DNA of 64,000 nt from Lasiosphaeria ovina (Eukaryota; Ascomycota; Sordariomycetes; Sordariales; Lasiosphaeriaceae). The notes beneath the pieces were generated by a model that ran no database searches, had not been told where the DNA came from, and worked only from the letters and a program-made list of their open reading frames with translations. Below, in pieces: positions 1 to 8,765 of this stretch. The stretch covers positions 8,556,001 to 8,620,000 of the forward strand of contig JAULSN010000001.1 in assembly GCA_033439765.1 (NCBI GenBank), written 5' to 3'. Positions within the stretch are counted from its first letter, which is position 1; each line of letters starts with the position of its first letter. The translations under genes were made by a program, and so were the position numbers.

Positions 1-1766
1 CCCGTGGTGTTGTACGTGGTCAGGTCTGCCGGTGAGCCGGTGCTGAGCGAGGTGCCGAGGATGATGCGTGCAAAGACCTGGAAAGCTGTTTCTGGCTGGT
101 ATGCCGGCACGAAATGGCCCGCCTGGTAGATGCGCGAGAAGGAGAGGTTGGCAAACTGGCGCACGACGCCGCCAATGTAGCTGTCATTGACGATGATGGG
201 GGCGTAGCCAGCGGCGGGGAAAGCTGCGGCGTAGGCGCCGCCGACCCCGGCGGCGATGGCCAGCGATACAGCTTCGCCGCCGAGCCAGTTGCAAATGTAG
301 TCGCGATCGCCGTACATGAGGCCGACTCTCACGCCGCGGGCGACTAGGGCTGCGAGCTTGGTCACCGTGTCATCGCGCTCATAGTCACCGGTACTTTGAA
401 AGGCACGGGCGACGGCCCGGCTCGTGTCCGTGTAGTTGACCACGGCGCCGATGGCATCCTGCACGGCCCGTGTGTTTAGGTACTCAATGTAATAGCTGGG
501 CGGAAAGGACTCGGGTGTCTGATGGGCAATATCGTAGAAGCTCCGCCCCGAGGTGCTGTAAGGCTCGAGCAGCCCGTTGCATACTGACGTGGCGTGAAAG
601 CAGACCCCGTTGGTGCTGACGTTTTGCACCGGGCTGGCATCGGCATTTGGCGCTCTATCATTGGCAATCATGTTGCGGCACGCGATGATAGCGTCACGAC
701 ACCCCCCCGACTCATAGAATGATCCATTGGCGAGGGCGGCGGCCACCGGGGAAATGATGTTCAGCCCATAACTGCTATTTACGGTCATTGCAGCGTAGTA
801 TGGACCTTGAACGAGGTCGTCGACGCAGCCGTTGACGATGCCTAGTGCTGTCAGGTGGATGACCAGGGTCGAGTTTGCAGGACTGTTGCTGCTGCTGGCA
901 CCGCTTTGGAGTGCCAAGTCGTTCTGCTGCTCCCACACGTCGGCGAAGACGGGGCCGTATTTGCCTCCATAGCTCTCGGCGAAGAGGTTTACGCCGAGTG
1001 CGCTGGCGCCAGGCGGGTTGTACTGAGGGAAGACGCTCAGGAAGCCTTGAAGCATGTGCCAGACAGCGACGGCTGCGATCTCTGTCGTGTTGGCAGTCTT
1101 GCTCGCACTGTTCGAGGGAAGGGTACCGTTCAGAAAGAGCCACGGCGAGCTGTCCGAGGGGACATCCCGCGGAGGGCGGTAAGCATATCCCGAGGTCAAG
1201 TCCAGCGAAGCATTGGCGGGGGTGTCATAAGAGAAGCCGACTTGGTTTGGCTATAGGTAAGACTGTGTGTTAGGGTCATCCAAGAGCTCCTCGTTTCCTT
1301 GGGCACCCACCTGGTCAATGAAGAGCATGTTTGAAGCCCGGTCCCATCCCCATTCCCTGGCCACAGTGTCGAGCCGGTTCGCGCCCCTCTCTACCACCTC
1401 GCACGGCCCCATCTCGGTGAAGAAGCCGAACATGGAGCTGCTGCCGGGGCCGCCGTTGAGCCATATGGTCAATGCCGATGTGGGCTCGCGGGCTGCCACA
1501 AACCAGAAGAAGAGGTGGGTCGGGAAGTCCGGGGTGGGCACCTCGGCCCAGCCTGTGTACTGCTGTTGTGTGTCAAAGGCCGTCGTACAGGCGCCCTTGG
1601 GATCTTTGAATGAGATCTTGATGCGCGGGTCGACGGGCGAGACCACTGTCGTCAGATTTGTCGCATACGGCGCAAACTGGGCGAGGCAGTGTCGTGGAGC
1701 CAAGAATAGCAGAACCCACACCAGCAGCAGCGACAGCCCGAGGCTGCATGGCCGACTTGAGAGCAT
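1..1766 (-). CDS. Secreted serine carboxypeptidase, S10 family (3' end beyond window)
   Basis: Removes C-terminal residues from peptides in the secretory pathway or outside the cell. Two exons are seen: 1766-1311 and 1250 to the window edge; the 60-bp intron 1251-1310 has a GTGGGT donor, a CTAAC branch site and a TATAG acceptor. It splits the family block FIDQ|PNQVGFSYD in phase 0. Residues 1-29 are a hydrophobic signal peptide ending CLA. WLNGGPGSSS (oxyanion region) lies in exon 1. The catalytic Ser sits in AESYGGKYGP (about residue 245), Asp in YGDRDYICNW (about 469) and His in AGHFVPAYQPE (about 531), so the triad is intact. At least 568 residues are visible, usual for fungal carboxypeptidase S1-like enzymes. 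I chose the second Met (1766) over the upstream in-frame Met at 1805 because it starts directly at the signal peptide. Confidence 0.93.
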
Positions 1767-3043
1767 CGTGTGCGCGCCAACGCGCCTCACTTCATGGCGC
1801 CCCACAGCTCAGAGACAAAAAGCCCAAGGAATGGAGCAAGACAAGACAGCGCACGCATGGGAACCGCAAGACTTGTTGACATACAGCATACGCCCTTTCT
1901 TTTTTAAAACATGCGACGGCTTGAAAAGAGACAGAAAAGGCGAAGAAGAAGGAAACCGGGAGGGCAATGGGGGAAGGTGGCTGGCTGATAACTTCTGAGT
2001 TGGACCTTCCTCAAAGACGCGGCCTCGGATAGGTAAGAGAGTCAGGTTGGAATTTGAGTATGTATTGTGCATGCAATACATACGGTAAAGGGCGGCGTAC
2101 GAAGTGCATACAGTTACAGACCCAATCATCGACAGAGAGACCAGCTCGGCGGGATCGCTAATGTAGGAGAGAATGCAACCTACTGCCCGGTTTATGCGGG
2201 CTCTGCCCTTGGCTTCCCACAGGGCTTCCCGCAAGGCAAGCAAGGTAAGATGTTAGGCAGGCCGTTCCCGGCTGTATCCCGTGTTTAATTCCCTTGAAAC
2301 TCTTGCCCTGATTAGATTACTGGACTTTGGCGCGTCCTGTTGCTCTACTACAACAATCTTGCCCGATCCCGTGAAGCAAGAAAAGAAGAGTAACTGGGTG
2401 TGTTTTTGTGTCCAAGAACTGTGAACTTGAACAGACCGCCCCCAAACTCCCAGTTCTCCAAAAGCGCCTGGAATCCGTATCCGTGGGTATCGGGCCCTGC
2501 TCAGAAGACATTATTCGCAAGTCATGGATTCGCACCTTCCTTGCTACAAAAGCTTCCCTTCAGGCAATCAACCGTTGATCACCAAGTACTAGTATGTAAC
2601 TTATCCCTTCTCGTCTGAAACCACGCATTTGACTATCGACACCGAACACTAAATACTGGATACAGAATGTTTCCACGCAAACATGTCGACTCGAGTCGAC
2701 TGCCAGTGGCCTGCCTGCAAGCTGACCGTTCAGAACCAACCCCCACCCCTTCCCCCGCAAATCAAATCACAACCGACTTAACGCCACCATCTGCAAGGCC
2801 CCTGTCCGGGCTGTTTGGAGCCTAGGCCGGACTCCAACGGTGAAGCGCTACGCCGGTTTGCCTTGCGGCTGAAGGATGAAAAAAAAACGGAAAGGCGAAC
2901 AAAAGGGGCTCCCATTCGATGCCGCCGGTTGACGTTGATGTAACCTTTGAGCATCTCGAGTCGCGAACCGCGGTTTCCGTGCCTCTACGTTAGTTGTCTT
3001 TTGTTTTGGAGATTGAAGTACGGATACTGTACTTTATTTGGCC
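1767..3043. other. Divergent intergenic region
   Basis: 1.28 kb between the divergent carboxypeptidase and 601-residue-protein genes. No ORF here resembles a protein family. It should hold both promoters; no clear TATA or other element stands out. A perfect 16-bp palindrome lies at 2685-2700 and an A-rich tract near 2880. Confidence 0.6.
2685..2700. repeat. Perfect 16-bp palindrome
   Basis: GTCGACTCGAGTCGAC reads the same on both strands. It lies about 360 bp upstream of the start codon of the 601-residue-protein gene. Function unknown; it could be a dimeric regulator site or chance. Confidence 0.6.
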
Positions 3044-5009
3044 ATGGACAGTAACGGCCCGTCGGCGACCGACGTCATCACGTAGGTTTTGGCGCGGTGC
3101 ACTCCTTTGTACTAGTCGAGTATTCACAGGTCGCAGGTACATCGGCGTTCCGCTGGCCGTGCTCGGGGTCCTGCCCATCCTGTACAACACGGTCGCGACG
3201 CTCGGCGCGCTGTCGCGGATCAAGCGGATCCTGAGGCACAGCCGGCTAACGGCGCTGACCCGGAGCGACGTTGTCAACCGCGTCATCGAGGTGGAGCTGC
3301 CGCGGTACGCCGTCACCCCCTGGGACCGCTTCACCAACCGCGACGACTATTGGAGTCTCTCGCGCCACCCGTCCTCCATCCCAGGCGGCAGCTGGACCAC
3401 CTTCAACTGGCGCACCAACGTCATTGGGCTCCAGACCCAGCGCGTCGAGTATGCCGACCAGCTGCGTCAACCCCAGGTCGAGGTCGCCTTTGAGGAGCTC
3501 GTGAGCTACCTGCTCGACCTCGGCGCTGTGCCTGACGCCCATGGTTGGCGCCTGCTGCGCAACACCGGCCTCTGGACACCCGTCGGCTGCGCCCTGCTCA
3601 TGTCCCCAGACGGCACCGAGAAGTCGCTGACTATTGCTCCCCTCGACGGCTCCGATGGCCACCTCAGCCTGGCAGCCAACTGGTCTAGTCGATGGACAAC
3701 GCGTGACTTCAAGGATCTCCCCCCTTACTGGGTGCGGCTCCCCCCGCCGCCGCCGCGGCACCTGCCGCCACCAGCATCGCTGGACGAGGCAGGGAGCAAC
3801 ATCGAAAAACAAGCCTCGCCATCCGCTGCTGCTGCTGCTGCTGCTGCAGACGAAATAGAAGTCGCCGCAGAGGACCTCGATGCAGAGACATCAAGCATGG
3901 CTAAGCGGTCTCGGTCTCTGGAATCCGACCACAACCAACAGCACCGCGACGAGGCGGCGGCCAGCGCATCGTCGCCATCTCAGAGGCAGCCCATAACGTG
4001 CCAGATCTCTGGCGACGGCATCGTGACGGCGCTGGCGCAGGAGGACCGGCTGCTGAGCTCGCTGCAGCTGGACAGCCTGCCGATCGACCACATCCGGGCG
4101 CGCAGCGGGCGGACGGACGGGACATGGTTCGCGTCGGTGGCGACGGCGTACGGGACGTCGAGCCAGACCATCCTGTGGAACTACCGGATCCCCGACGACG
4201 TCATCGCCTTCGCGCGCAAGGACTCGGTCCCGTGCGGCGTGCTCGTGCTGCTCGGCGTCGTCGACGAGGCGCAGACACCCGAGTGGGCCACGCAGCAGGC
4301 CGACGACCGTGCTGCTGCCCTCGATGTTTTTGCGAGGCGCGGCCGCGAGCAGCGCGCCGCCATGGACGCCGAGTCGCGCATGCCCCCGGCCCAGAAGGCG
4401 CAGGCCGTGCGCGACAGGATGATGCGCGAGAACGAGCAGCGGCTCCAGGAGAGTATGTATTTTTTTTTGTCCTCCTAACCCCTCCCCCTCTGTATCCACG
4501 GCCTGATCTCCTGCTCTCCCACTCTTCCACCAAGCTAACCTGTTCCACCACCCACAGTGCGCGACAAGATGCGCCTTGAGAACCAGCGGCGCGAGACGCG
4601 GCTCATGGAAGCGCTGCAGAGCCCCAAGTGGGACAACAAGGTGGTGGCGGCGCACCAGCTGGCGTGGCTCAAGCGGCACCAGCCGTCGGCGTTCCCGGTG
4701 GCGACGACGCACAAGGACGCCGTGGGCTCGGTGCTGCACCGCATGGTGCTGGACGCGGCGTTCGCGGCGGCGCTGTGCCGCATGCTGGACCTATGGAAGT
4801 CGTGGGCCGACAACGGCGGCATGCGCAAGTCGGACATGGCGGCGCTGCAGGAGGACCTGCAGGGCGGCGATGGTGGTCAGGCCGCTGTCTTTGCGCAGGC
4901 GACGGTCCTCGTGGCCATGATCAAAGACTCGTCCATCGCCCTCGAGGGCACGCTCTCGGTTGACCTCCAGGAATGTCTGCGATTGTGGCGGACCGTTAGG
5001 CTGGGGTGA
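3044..5009 (+). CDS. Conserved-looking membrane-anchored protein of unknown function, 601 aa
   Basis: I do not recognise a named domain. Three exons: 3044-3081, 3137-4452, 4558-5009. Intron 1 (GTAGGT...TCGCAG, 55 bp) joins DVIT to YIGVPLAVLGVLPILYN, and intron 2 (GTATGT...CCACAG, 105 bp) joins RLQE to MRDKMRLENQ; frame is kept throughout (602 codons with stop). Residues about 14-32 form one hydrophobic segment, likely an N-terminal membrane anchor followed by a basic stretch. The middle is proline-rich, then an eight-residue alanine run encoded by a GCT repeat (3825-3847), then an acidic linker. The C-terminal third has Gln/Arg-rich helical segments around the second intron. A longer unspliced reading starting at 2994 exists but replaces this well-formed N-terminus with an unlikely sequence. 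Tail to tail with COQ3, 268 bp apart. Confidence 0.8.
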
Positions 5010-5277
5010 CCACGGTCTATCGTGCCGTGATCTGTGTATGTCTCTAGTCCTATTGCGGCGTTGTGTTGTATATTAGACCAACTGGTATAGCGTGATATTA
5101 CTGTACATTTAAATGACCCACTGGCCTTTTTCCCCCATCGCCTCTCTTCTTCACCTTCTTCACCTTAGGGTATTTATATACCTTTTGCTCCATCTTTACA
5201 TGGCTAGCCACCCATACGATACAGATACAGATACTCACACAATCTACAGTCCGATACCCCCATTCCTATTTATTCTT

Positions 5278-6351
5278 TTATCTGTCCCGAGCGACATCCC
5301 TCTTCTGCACCGCGAAAAAGTAGTTCCCCAGCTTCTCGCTCCCGGCCACCTTCTTCCATCCTAGGCCGGGCACGTATACAACGCCCATAACCGCGGGCCG
5401 CTCGGCCGCCCACTCAGCCGCCCTCCTCCTATCACCACCGTCGACGGCGCCGTCCTCAAAGTGGGCGCGCAGCTCGTCGGCGTTGATGTACTTGCGCCAG
5501 TCGTGCGTGCCGCGCGGCACCACGCGCAAGATGTCCTCGGCCAGCACGTTGGTCGTGAGCCAGCTCGTCCACGTGCGCGCGATGGTGCTCAGCACCAGCC
5601 AGCCTCCCGGGCGCACGAACCGCCCGCACGCGTCGAGGAACGCCGCCGGGCGGTCGACGTGCTCGACCACCTCGAACAGCGTCACCACGTCGAACAGCGG
5701 CTCCGGCGCCGCGGGCAGCGGGAGCGTCTCGATCGACGCGTTGAGGTACTGTAGCTTGGGCTCTGCGCGTGTGCCGGTGGCGAGGGTAGGGTCTCGCCGC
5801 GCGTGCTGCCGCGCCACGCCCAGGATCGTCGCCGACGGGTCGATCGCCGTCACCGAGTGCGTGCCGGGCCGCCGGGCGGCGCTCTCGGCGAAGATGCCGC
5901 CGCCGCACCCGACGTCGAGGTAGCGCAGGCCTCTTGTTTGGGCCCCTGCTGCCGGCGATGGTGTGGCGGTCTCGGGCGACGAGGCGAGACAGTCGGCGAT
6001 GAAGTCATGCCGCAGCGGGTTCATCAGGTGCAGCGGCCGCGACGGGCCGTGCGGGTCCCACCATGACGAGGCGAGGGCGCTGAAATGCGATATCTCATCG
6101 GCGTTGACAGAGGAAGTGGAGGACGAGGATGTGGTTGATGCAGCCGCTGTGCTGGAGAAGAGGCGTGACGAACAGGCGGCGTGGTGCTGCTTCGCCAGCG
6201 ACTGCAGCTGCAGCTGCAGCTGCTGGCGATGGGGGTGGTGTGTCTGCTCCCGGGCAGCAACAGCGCAGCCGAAAACGCCCCGCGACACATTCTGCTGCTG
6301 CTGCCGGAGAAGTGTCGGGGTGTGTCGGGACAACAGGAGCGACGGCCGCAT
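5278..6351 (-). CDS. COQ3: Ubiquinone biosynthesis O-methyltransferase COQ3, mitochondrial
   Basis: SAM-dependent methyltransferase that carries out both O-methylations of coenzyme Q synthesis on the matrix side of the inner mitochondrial membrane. A single 357-residue exon. Residues 1-80 are Arg/Ser/Gln-rich without acidic residues, as in a mitochondrial targeting peptide, and include a short Gln/Leu repeat from a CAG-type microsatellite. The SAM motif LDVGCGGG is at 145-152, followed by AIDPS and LFEVVEHV, and the Coq3 hallmark GTHDWRKYI near the C-terminus; the HFSALASSWWDPHGP block is typical of UbiG/Coq3 enzymes. A T21 tract (6416-6436) lies in the 5' leader. Length and domain order are normal. 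It shares its 5' intergenic region with RIB3. Confidence 0.95.
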   Translation of the reverse strand: MRPSLLLSRHTPTLLRQQQQNVSRGVFGCAVAAREQTHHPHRQQLQLQLQSLAKQHHAACSSRLFSSTAAASTTSSSSTSSVNADEISHFSALASSWWDPHGPSRPLHLMNPLRHDFIADCLASSPETATPSPAAGAQTRGLRYLDVGCGGGIFAESAARRPGTHSVTAIDPSATILGVARQHARRDPTLATGTRAEPKLQYLNASIETLPLPAAPEPLFDVVTLFEVVEHVDRPAAFLDACGRFVRPGGWLVLSTIARTWTSWLTTNVLAEDILRVVPRGTHDWRKYINADELRAHFEDGAVDGGDRRRAAEWAAERPAVMGVVYVPGLGWKKVAGSEKLGNYFFAVQKRDVARDR

Positions 6352-7286
6352 CTCGGGGATTTGCCGCGCGGTGCCCGGATGTGGATGGGACGGCTCCGAA
6401 AGCTTGGATCGGGGCTTTTTTTTTTTTTTTTTTTTTCACTCTCTTTGAGGAAACGTTTGGCGTCCACGCGCGCGCGTTGCTTCGGCCGCCCGGACCCCGC
6501 TGGCTGCAAGGATGTTCGAGAAGGATTCTAGCGTCGTTGCGTCGTTCCCGCCCCTGTGTGCCCTTTTTACCCCGCGAGAGAACCCTGCAGGCCGAGACCC
6601 GATCACAGGCCTGGCCAGGTGGCCTCGATGATCGTCAGTTTGTAAGCGTCTGTCATGTCTGACTCTGAACTGCGCGCACAGTAATCAAGAAAAAAAAAAA
6701 GGGATGAGAGCTATTACGGACGGACGTAAATAACTGGCAATAATTTCTCGAGAATATCACATTTGAATCTCCTTCAACTGCCCACAGTCTTTAGCGTTCA
6801 GACCACAGTTGAAGGTCGTAAGTCCGAGCAGTCCCCCTTCCCGTCGGTATCCGGCATCCATACCTTGGGGAACAACCCCACTTCAACCGACGCCGCCGAG
6901 GGGCTTTGCATTTCCTGAAGGTTCCGTATAGTTACGGGACCTACCCCCCAAACTCGAGGCTGTACTGTGGCGACTTTCTCAGCACAATCTCCAATCTCGA
7001 CTAACATTCGAATTGACACCAGACAGCCATTCGCCAGGACGCTGAATAAGGACGGGCTCTCCCAAACTAATCGCCTAATACTTCCAATTCCCACCCTACT
7101 CGGTACCCCTCTATGACGAGCGACTGCGCCTGAAGGCGACTCCAAACCTCTGCCGAGATCGCATCCAGCCGGTCCCCCAACTTTTTTTTCTCTCCAAATT
7201 TAAATCAAAAGCTGCTCGAAACTAGCTGTCGCACTCGCGCCTCTTCCGTCTGTACAGCGACAAGCAAACACCGTAGACTCCCAGCC
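6352..7286. promoter_or_regulatory. Divergent promoter region COQ3 / RIB3
   Basis: 935 bp between two divergent biosynthetic genes. It contains a 21-nt T tract at 6416-6436 (an A tract on the COQ3 sense strand, 65-85 nt upstream of its start), a second A-rich run near 6690, and pyrimidine-rich sequence just before RIB3. No ORF is supportable. Specific binding sites could not be assigned. Confidence 0.5.
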
Positions 7287-8093
7287 ATGCCTTCCTCGAC
7301 TTCTCCCTCGTCGCAAATTGCGCAGTCACAATTCGACACCATCCCCGACACAATCGCGGCATTCCGTACGTCTCTGCCTCCTCCCCCCGTAATCTTCCCC
7401 GCGCTACTCCCCCCTCGTTCCCAGAGACAAACCATACATGCAAAGCTAACCCCCTCACTAGGCGATGGCCAATTCGTCGTGGTGCTCGACGACCCGGGGC
7501 GGGAGAACGAGGCGGACCTGATCATCGCGGCCGAGTCGGTGACGACGGAGCAGATGGCGTTCATGGTGCGGCACAGCTCGGGGCTGATCTGCGCGCCGGT
7601 GCTGCCGGAGCGGACGGCAGAGCTCCAGCTGCCGCAGATGGTGGAGCACAACGAGGACCCGCGCACGACGGCGTACACGGTGTCGGTGGACGCGGCGGAC
7701 GGGTCGGTGACGACGGGCATCAGCGCACACGACCGCGCGCTGGCCTGCCGCGCGCTGGCCGACGCGCGCTCGACGCCCGCCAGCTTCCGGCGCCCCGGCC
7801 ACGTGTTCCCGCTACGCGCCAAGCCCGGCGGCGTGCGCCAGCGGCCCGGCCACACCGAGGCCGCCGTCGACCTGTGCCGGCTCGCCGGCCGCCGCCCCGC
7901 CGCCGCCATCTGCGAGCTCGTCGAGGACGGCGCCGAGGTCCCCGGCCAGGCCCTGCGCGCCGAGCCCGGCATGATGCGCGGCGAGGCCTGCGTCGCCTTT
8001 GCCCGCCGCTGGGGCCTGCGCGTCTGCACCATCAAGGACCTGGTGCAGTATCTCGAGAAGACCGAGGGCAAGCTCGTCGTCAATGGCTCATGA
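7287..8093 (+). CDS. RIB3: 3,4-dihydroxy-2-butanone 4-phosphate synthase (riboflavin biosynthesis)
   Basis: Converts ribulose 5-phosphate to 3,4-dihydroxy-2-butanone 4-phosphate and formate, supplying the four-carbon unit of riboflavin. Two exons: 7287-7365 and 7462-8093. The 96-bp intron (GTACGT donor, CTAAC, CACTAG acceptor) is a multiple of three and has no stop, so the unspliced frame is open with 32 extra residues; splicing gives a 236-residue protein of normal RIB3 length and restores AAFR|DGQFVVVLDD. The acidic active-site block DDPGRENEADLI is at about 36-47, followed by RHSSGLICAP, TGISAHDRA and the RPGHVFPLRA...RPGHTEAAVDL region with the conserved His. Only the RibB-type domain is present, as in other fungi. 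Converges on UTP14. Confidence 0.95.
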   Translation: MPSSTSPSSQIAQSQFDTIPDTIAAFRTSLPPPPVIFPALLPPRSQRQTIHAKLTPSLGDGQFVVVLDDPGRENEADLIIAAESVTTEQMAFMVRHSSGLICAPVLPERTAELQLPQMVEHNEDPRTTAYTVSVDAADGSVTTGISAHDRALACRALADARSTPASFRRPGHVFPLRAKPGGVRQRPGHTEAAVDLCRLAGRRPAAAICELVEDGAEVPGQALRAEPGMMRGEACVAFARRWGLRVCTIKDLVQYLEKTEGKLVVNGS

Positions 8094-8765
8094 GCGGATA
8101 CCCGCCGATGGGCGACACATTTACCCGACATCCCACCTCGTACTCATACCCACATACGCACACGCACATGCATATATATATATATATATGTGTGTGTATG
8201 TGTGTATATGTGTATATACCGATTCATATCCAGCACGTAGTTACCTTGTTTATTCTCTATCGGGGTTTTGTCAGCAAAAAAAAAAAGGGTAGGGGAAGAA
8301 GAAATCTTTTATAGAACAAGTTCCGGAGGTGCGGTGCGGCGCGGCGAGTATGGGAGCGCAGCTGCAAAAAGTATTCACGGCGCGAATTTGTTCATGTAAA
8401 TACCGTCGACTTGTGTTCTATGGATAGCATTCTCTAATTTCATGGCTGATACTGAGAAGGCTCGTTTCTTCGGACTTGCCACTGATCTTAGGTTGTAATG
8501 TACAAGTACATGTTTTACCGACCCCTTAAAATTGAGCAGATGCAAGCCACTTTTGCTTCTTTCGTCCGATCTATATATTCACCAGGGAACACTCCCATAA
8601 ACGATTTACCAACAGCGATCAGAAAATACAAGTACGGAGCTTTCTAAACGACGTCACATTATCCGCTATATGTTGCGTCTAATCATGCATATATACAATC
8701 CCACGTGCCAAGAAGCCAACCCCTTTACGCACACCCCGAAACCCTTATGCTGCAGAATTCCTGTC
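8094..8765. other. Convergent intergenic region
   Basis: 672 bp between the 3' ends of RIB3 and UTP14. It holds a TA/TG microsatellite (8172-8218) and AT-rich sequence, consistent with 3' UTRs. No gene seen. Confidence 0.6.
8172..8218. repeat. TA/TG dinucleotide microsatellite
   Basis: About nine TA units run into an imperfect TG/TA tract, 80-125 bp downstream of the RIB3 stop, probably within its 3' UTR. Likely length-polymorphic. Confidence 0.9.

Noticed and set aside
3891..4739. 282-codon ORF antisense to the 601-residue-protein gene
   Set aside because: High-GC shadow frame, Arg/His/Leu-rich, crosses the sense gene's second intron and has no family resemblance.
7205..8131. 308-codon antisense ORF over RIB3
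   Set aside because: Ser/Arg-rich shadow spanning the RIB3 intron.
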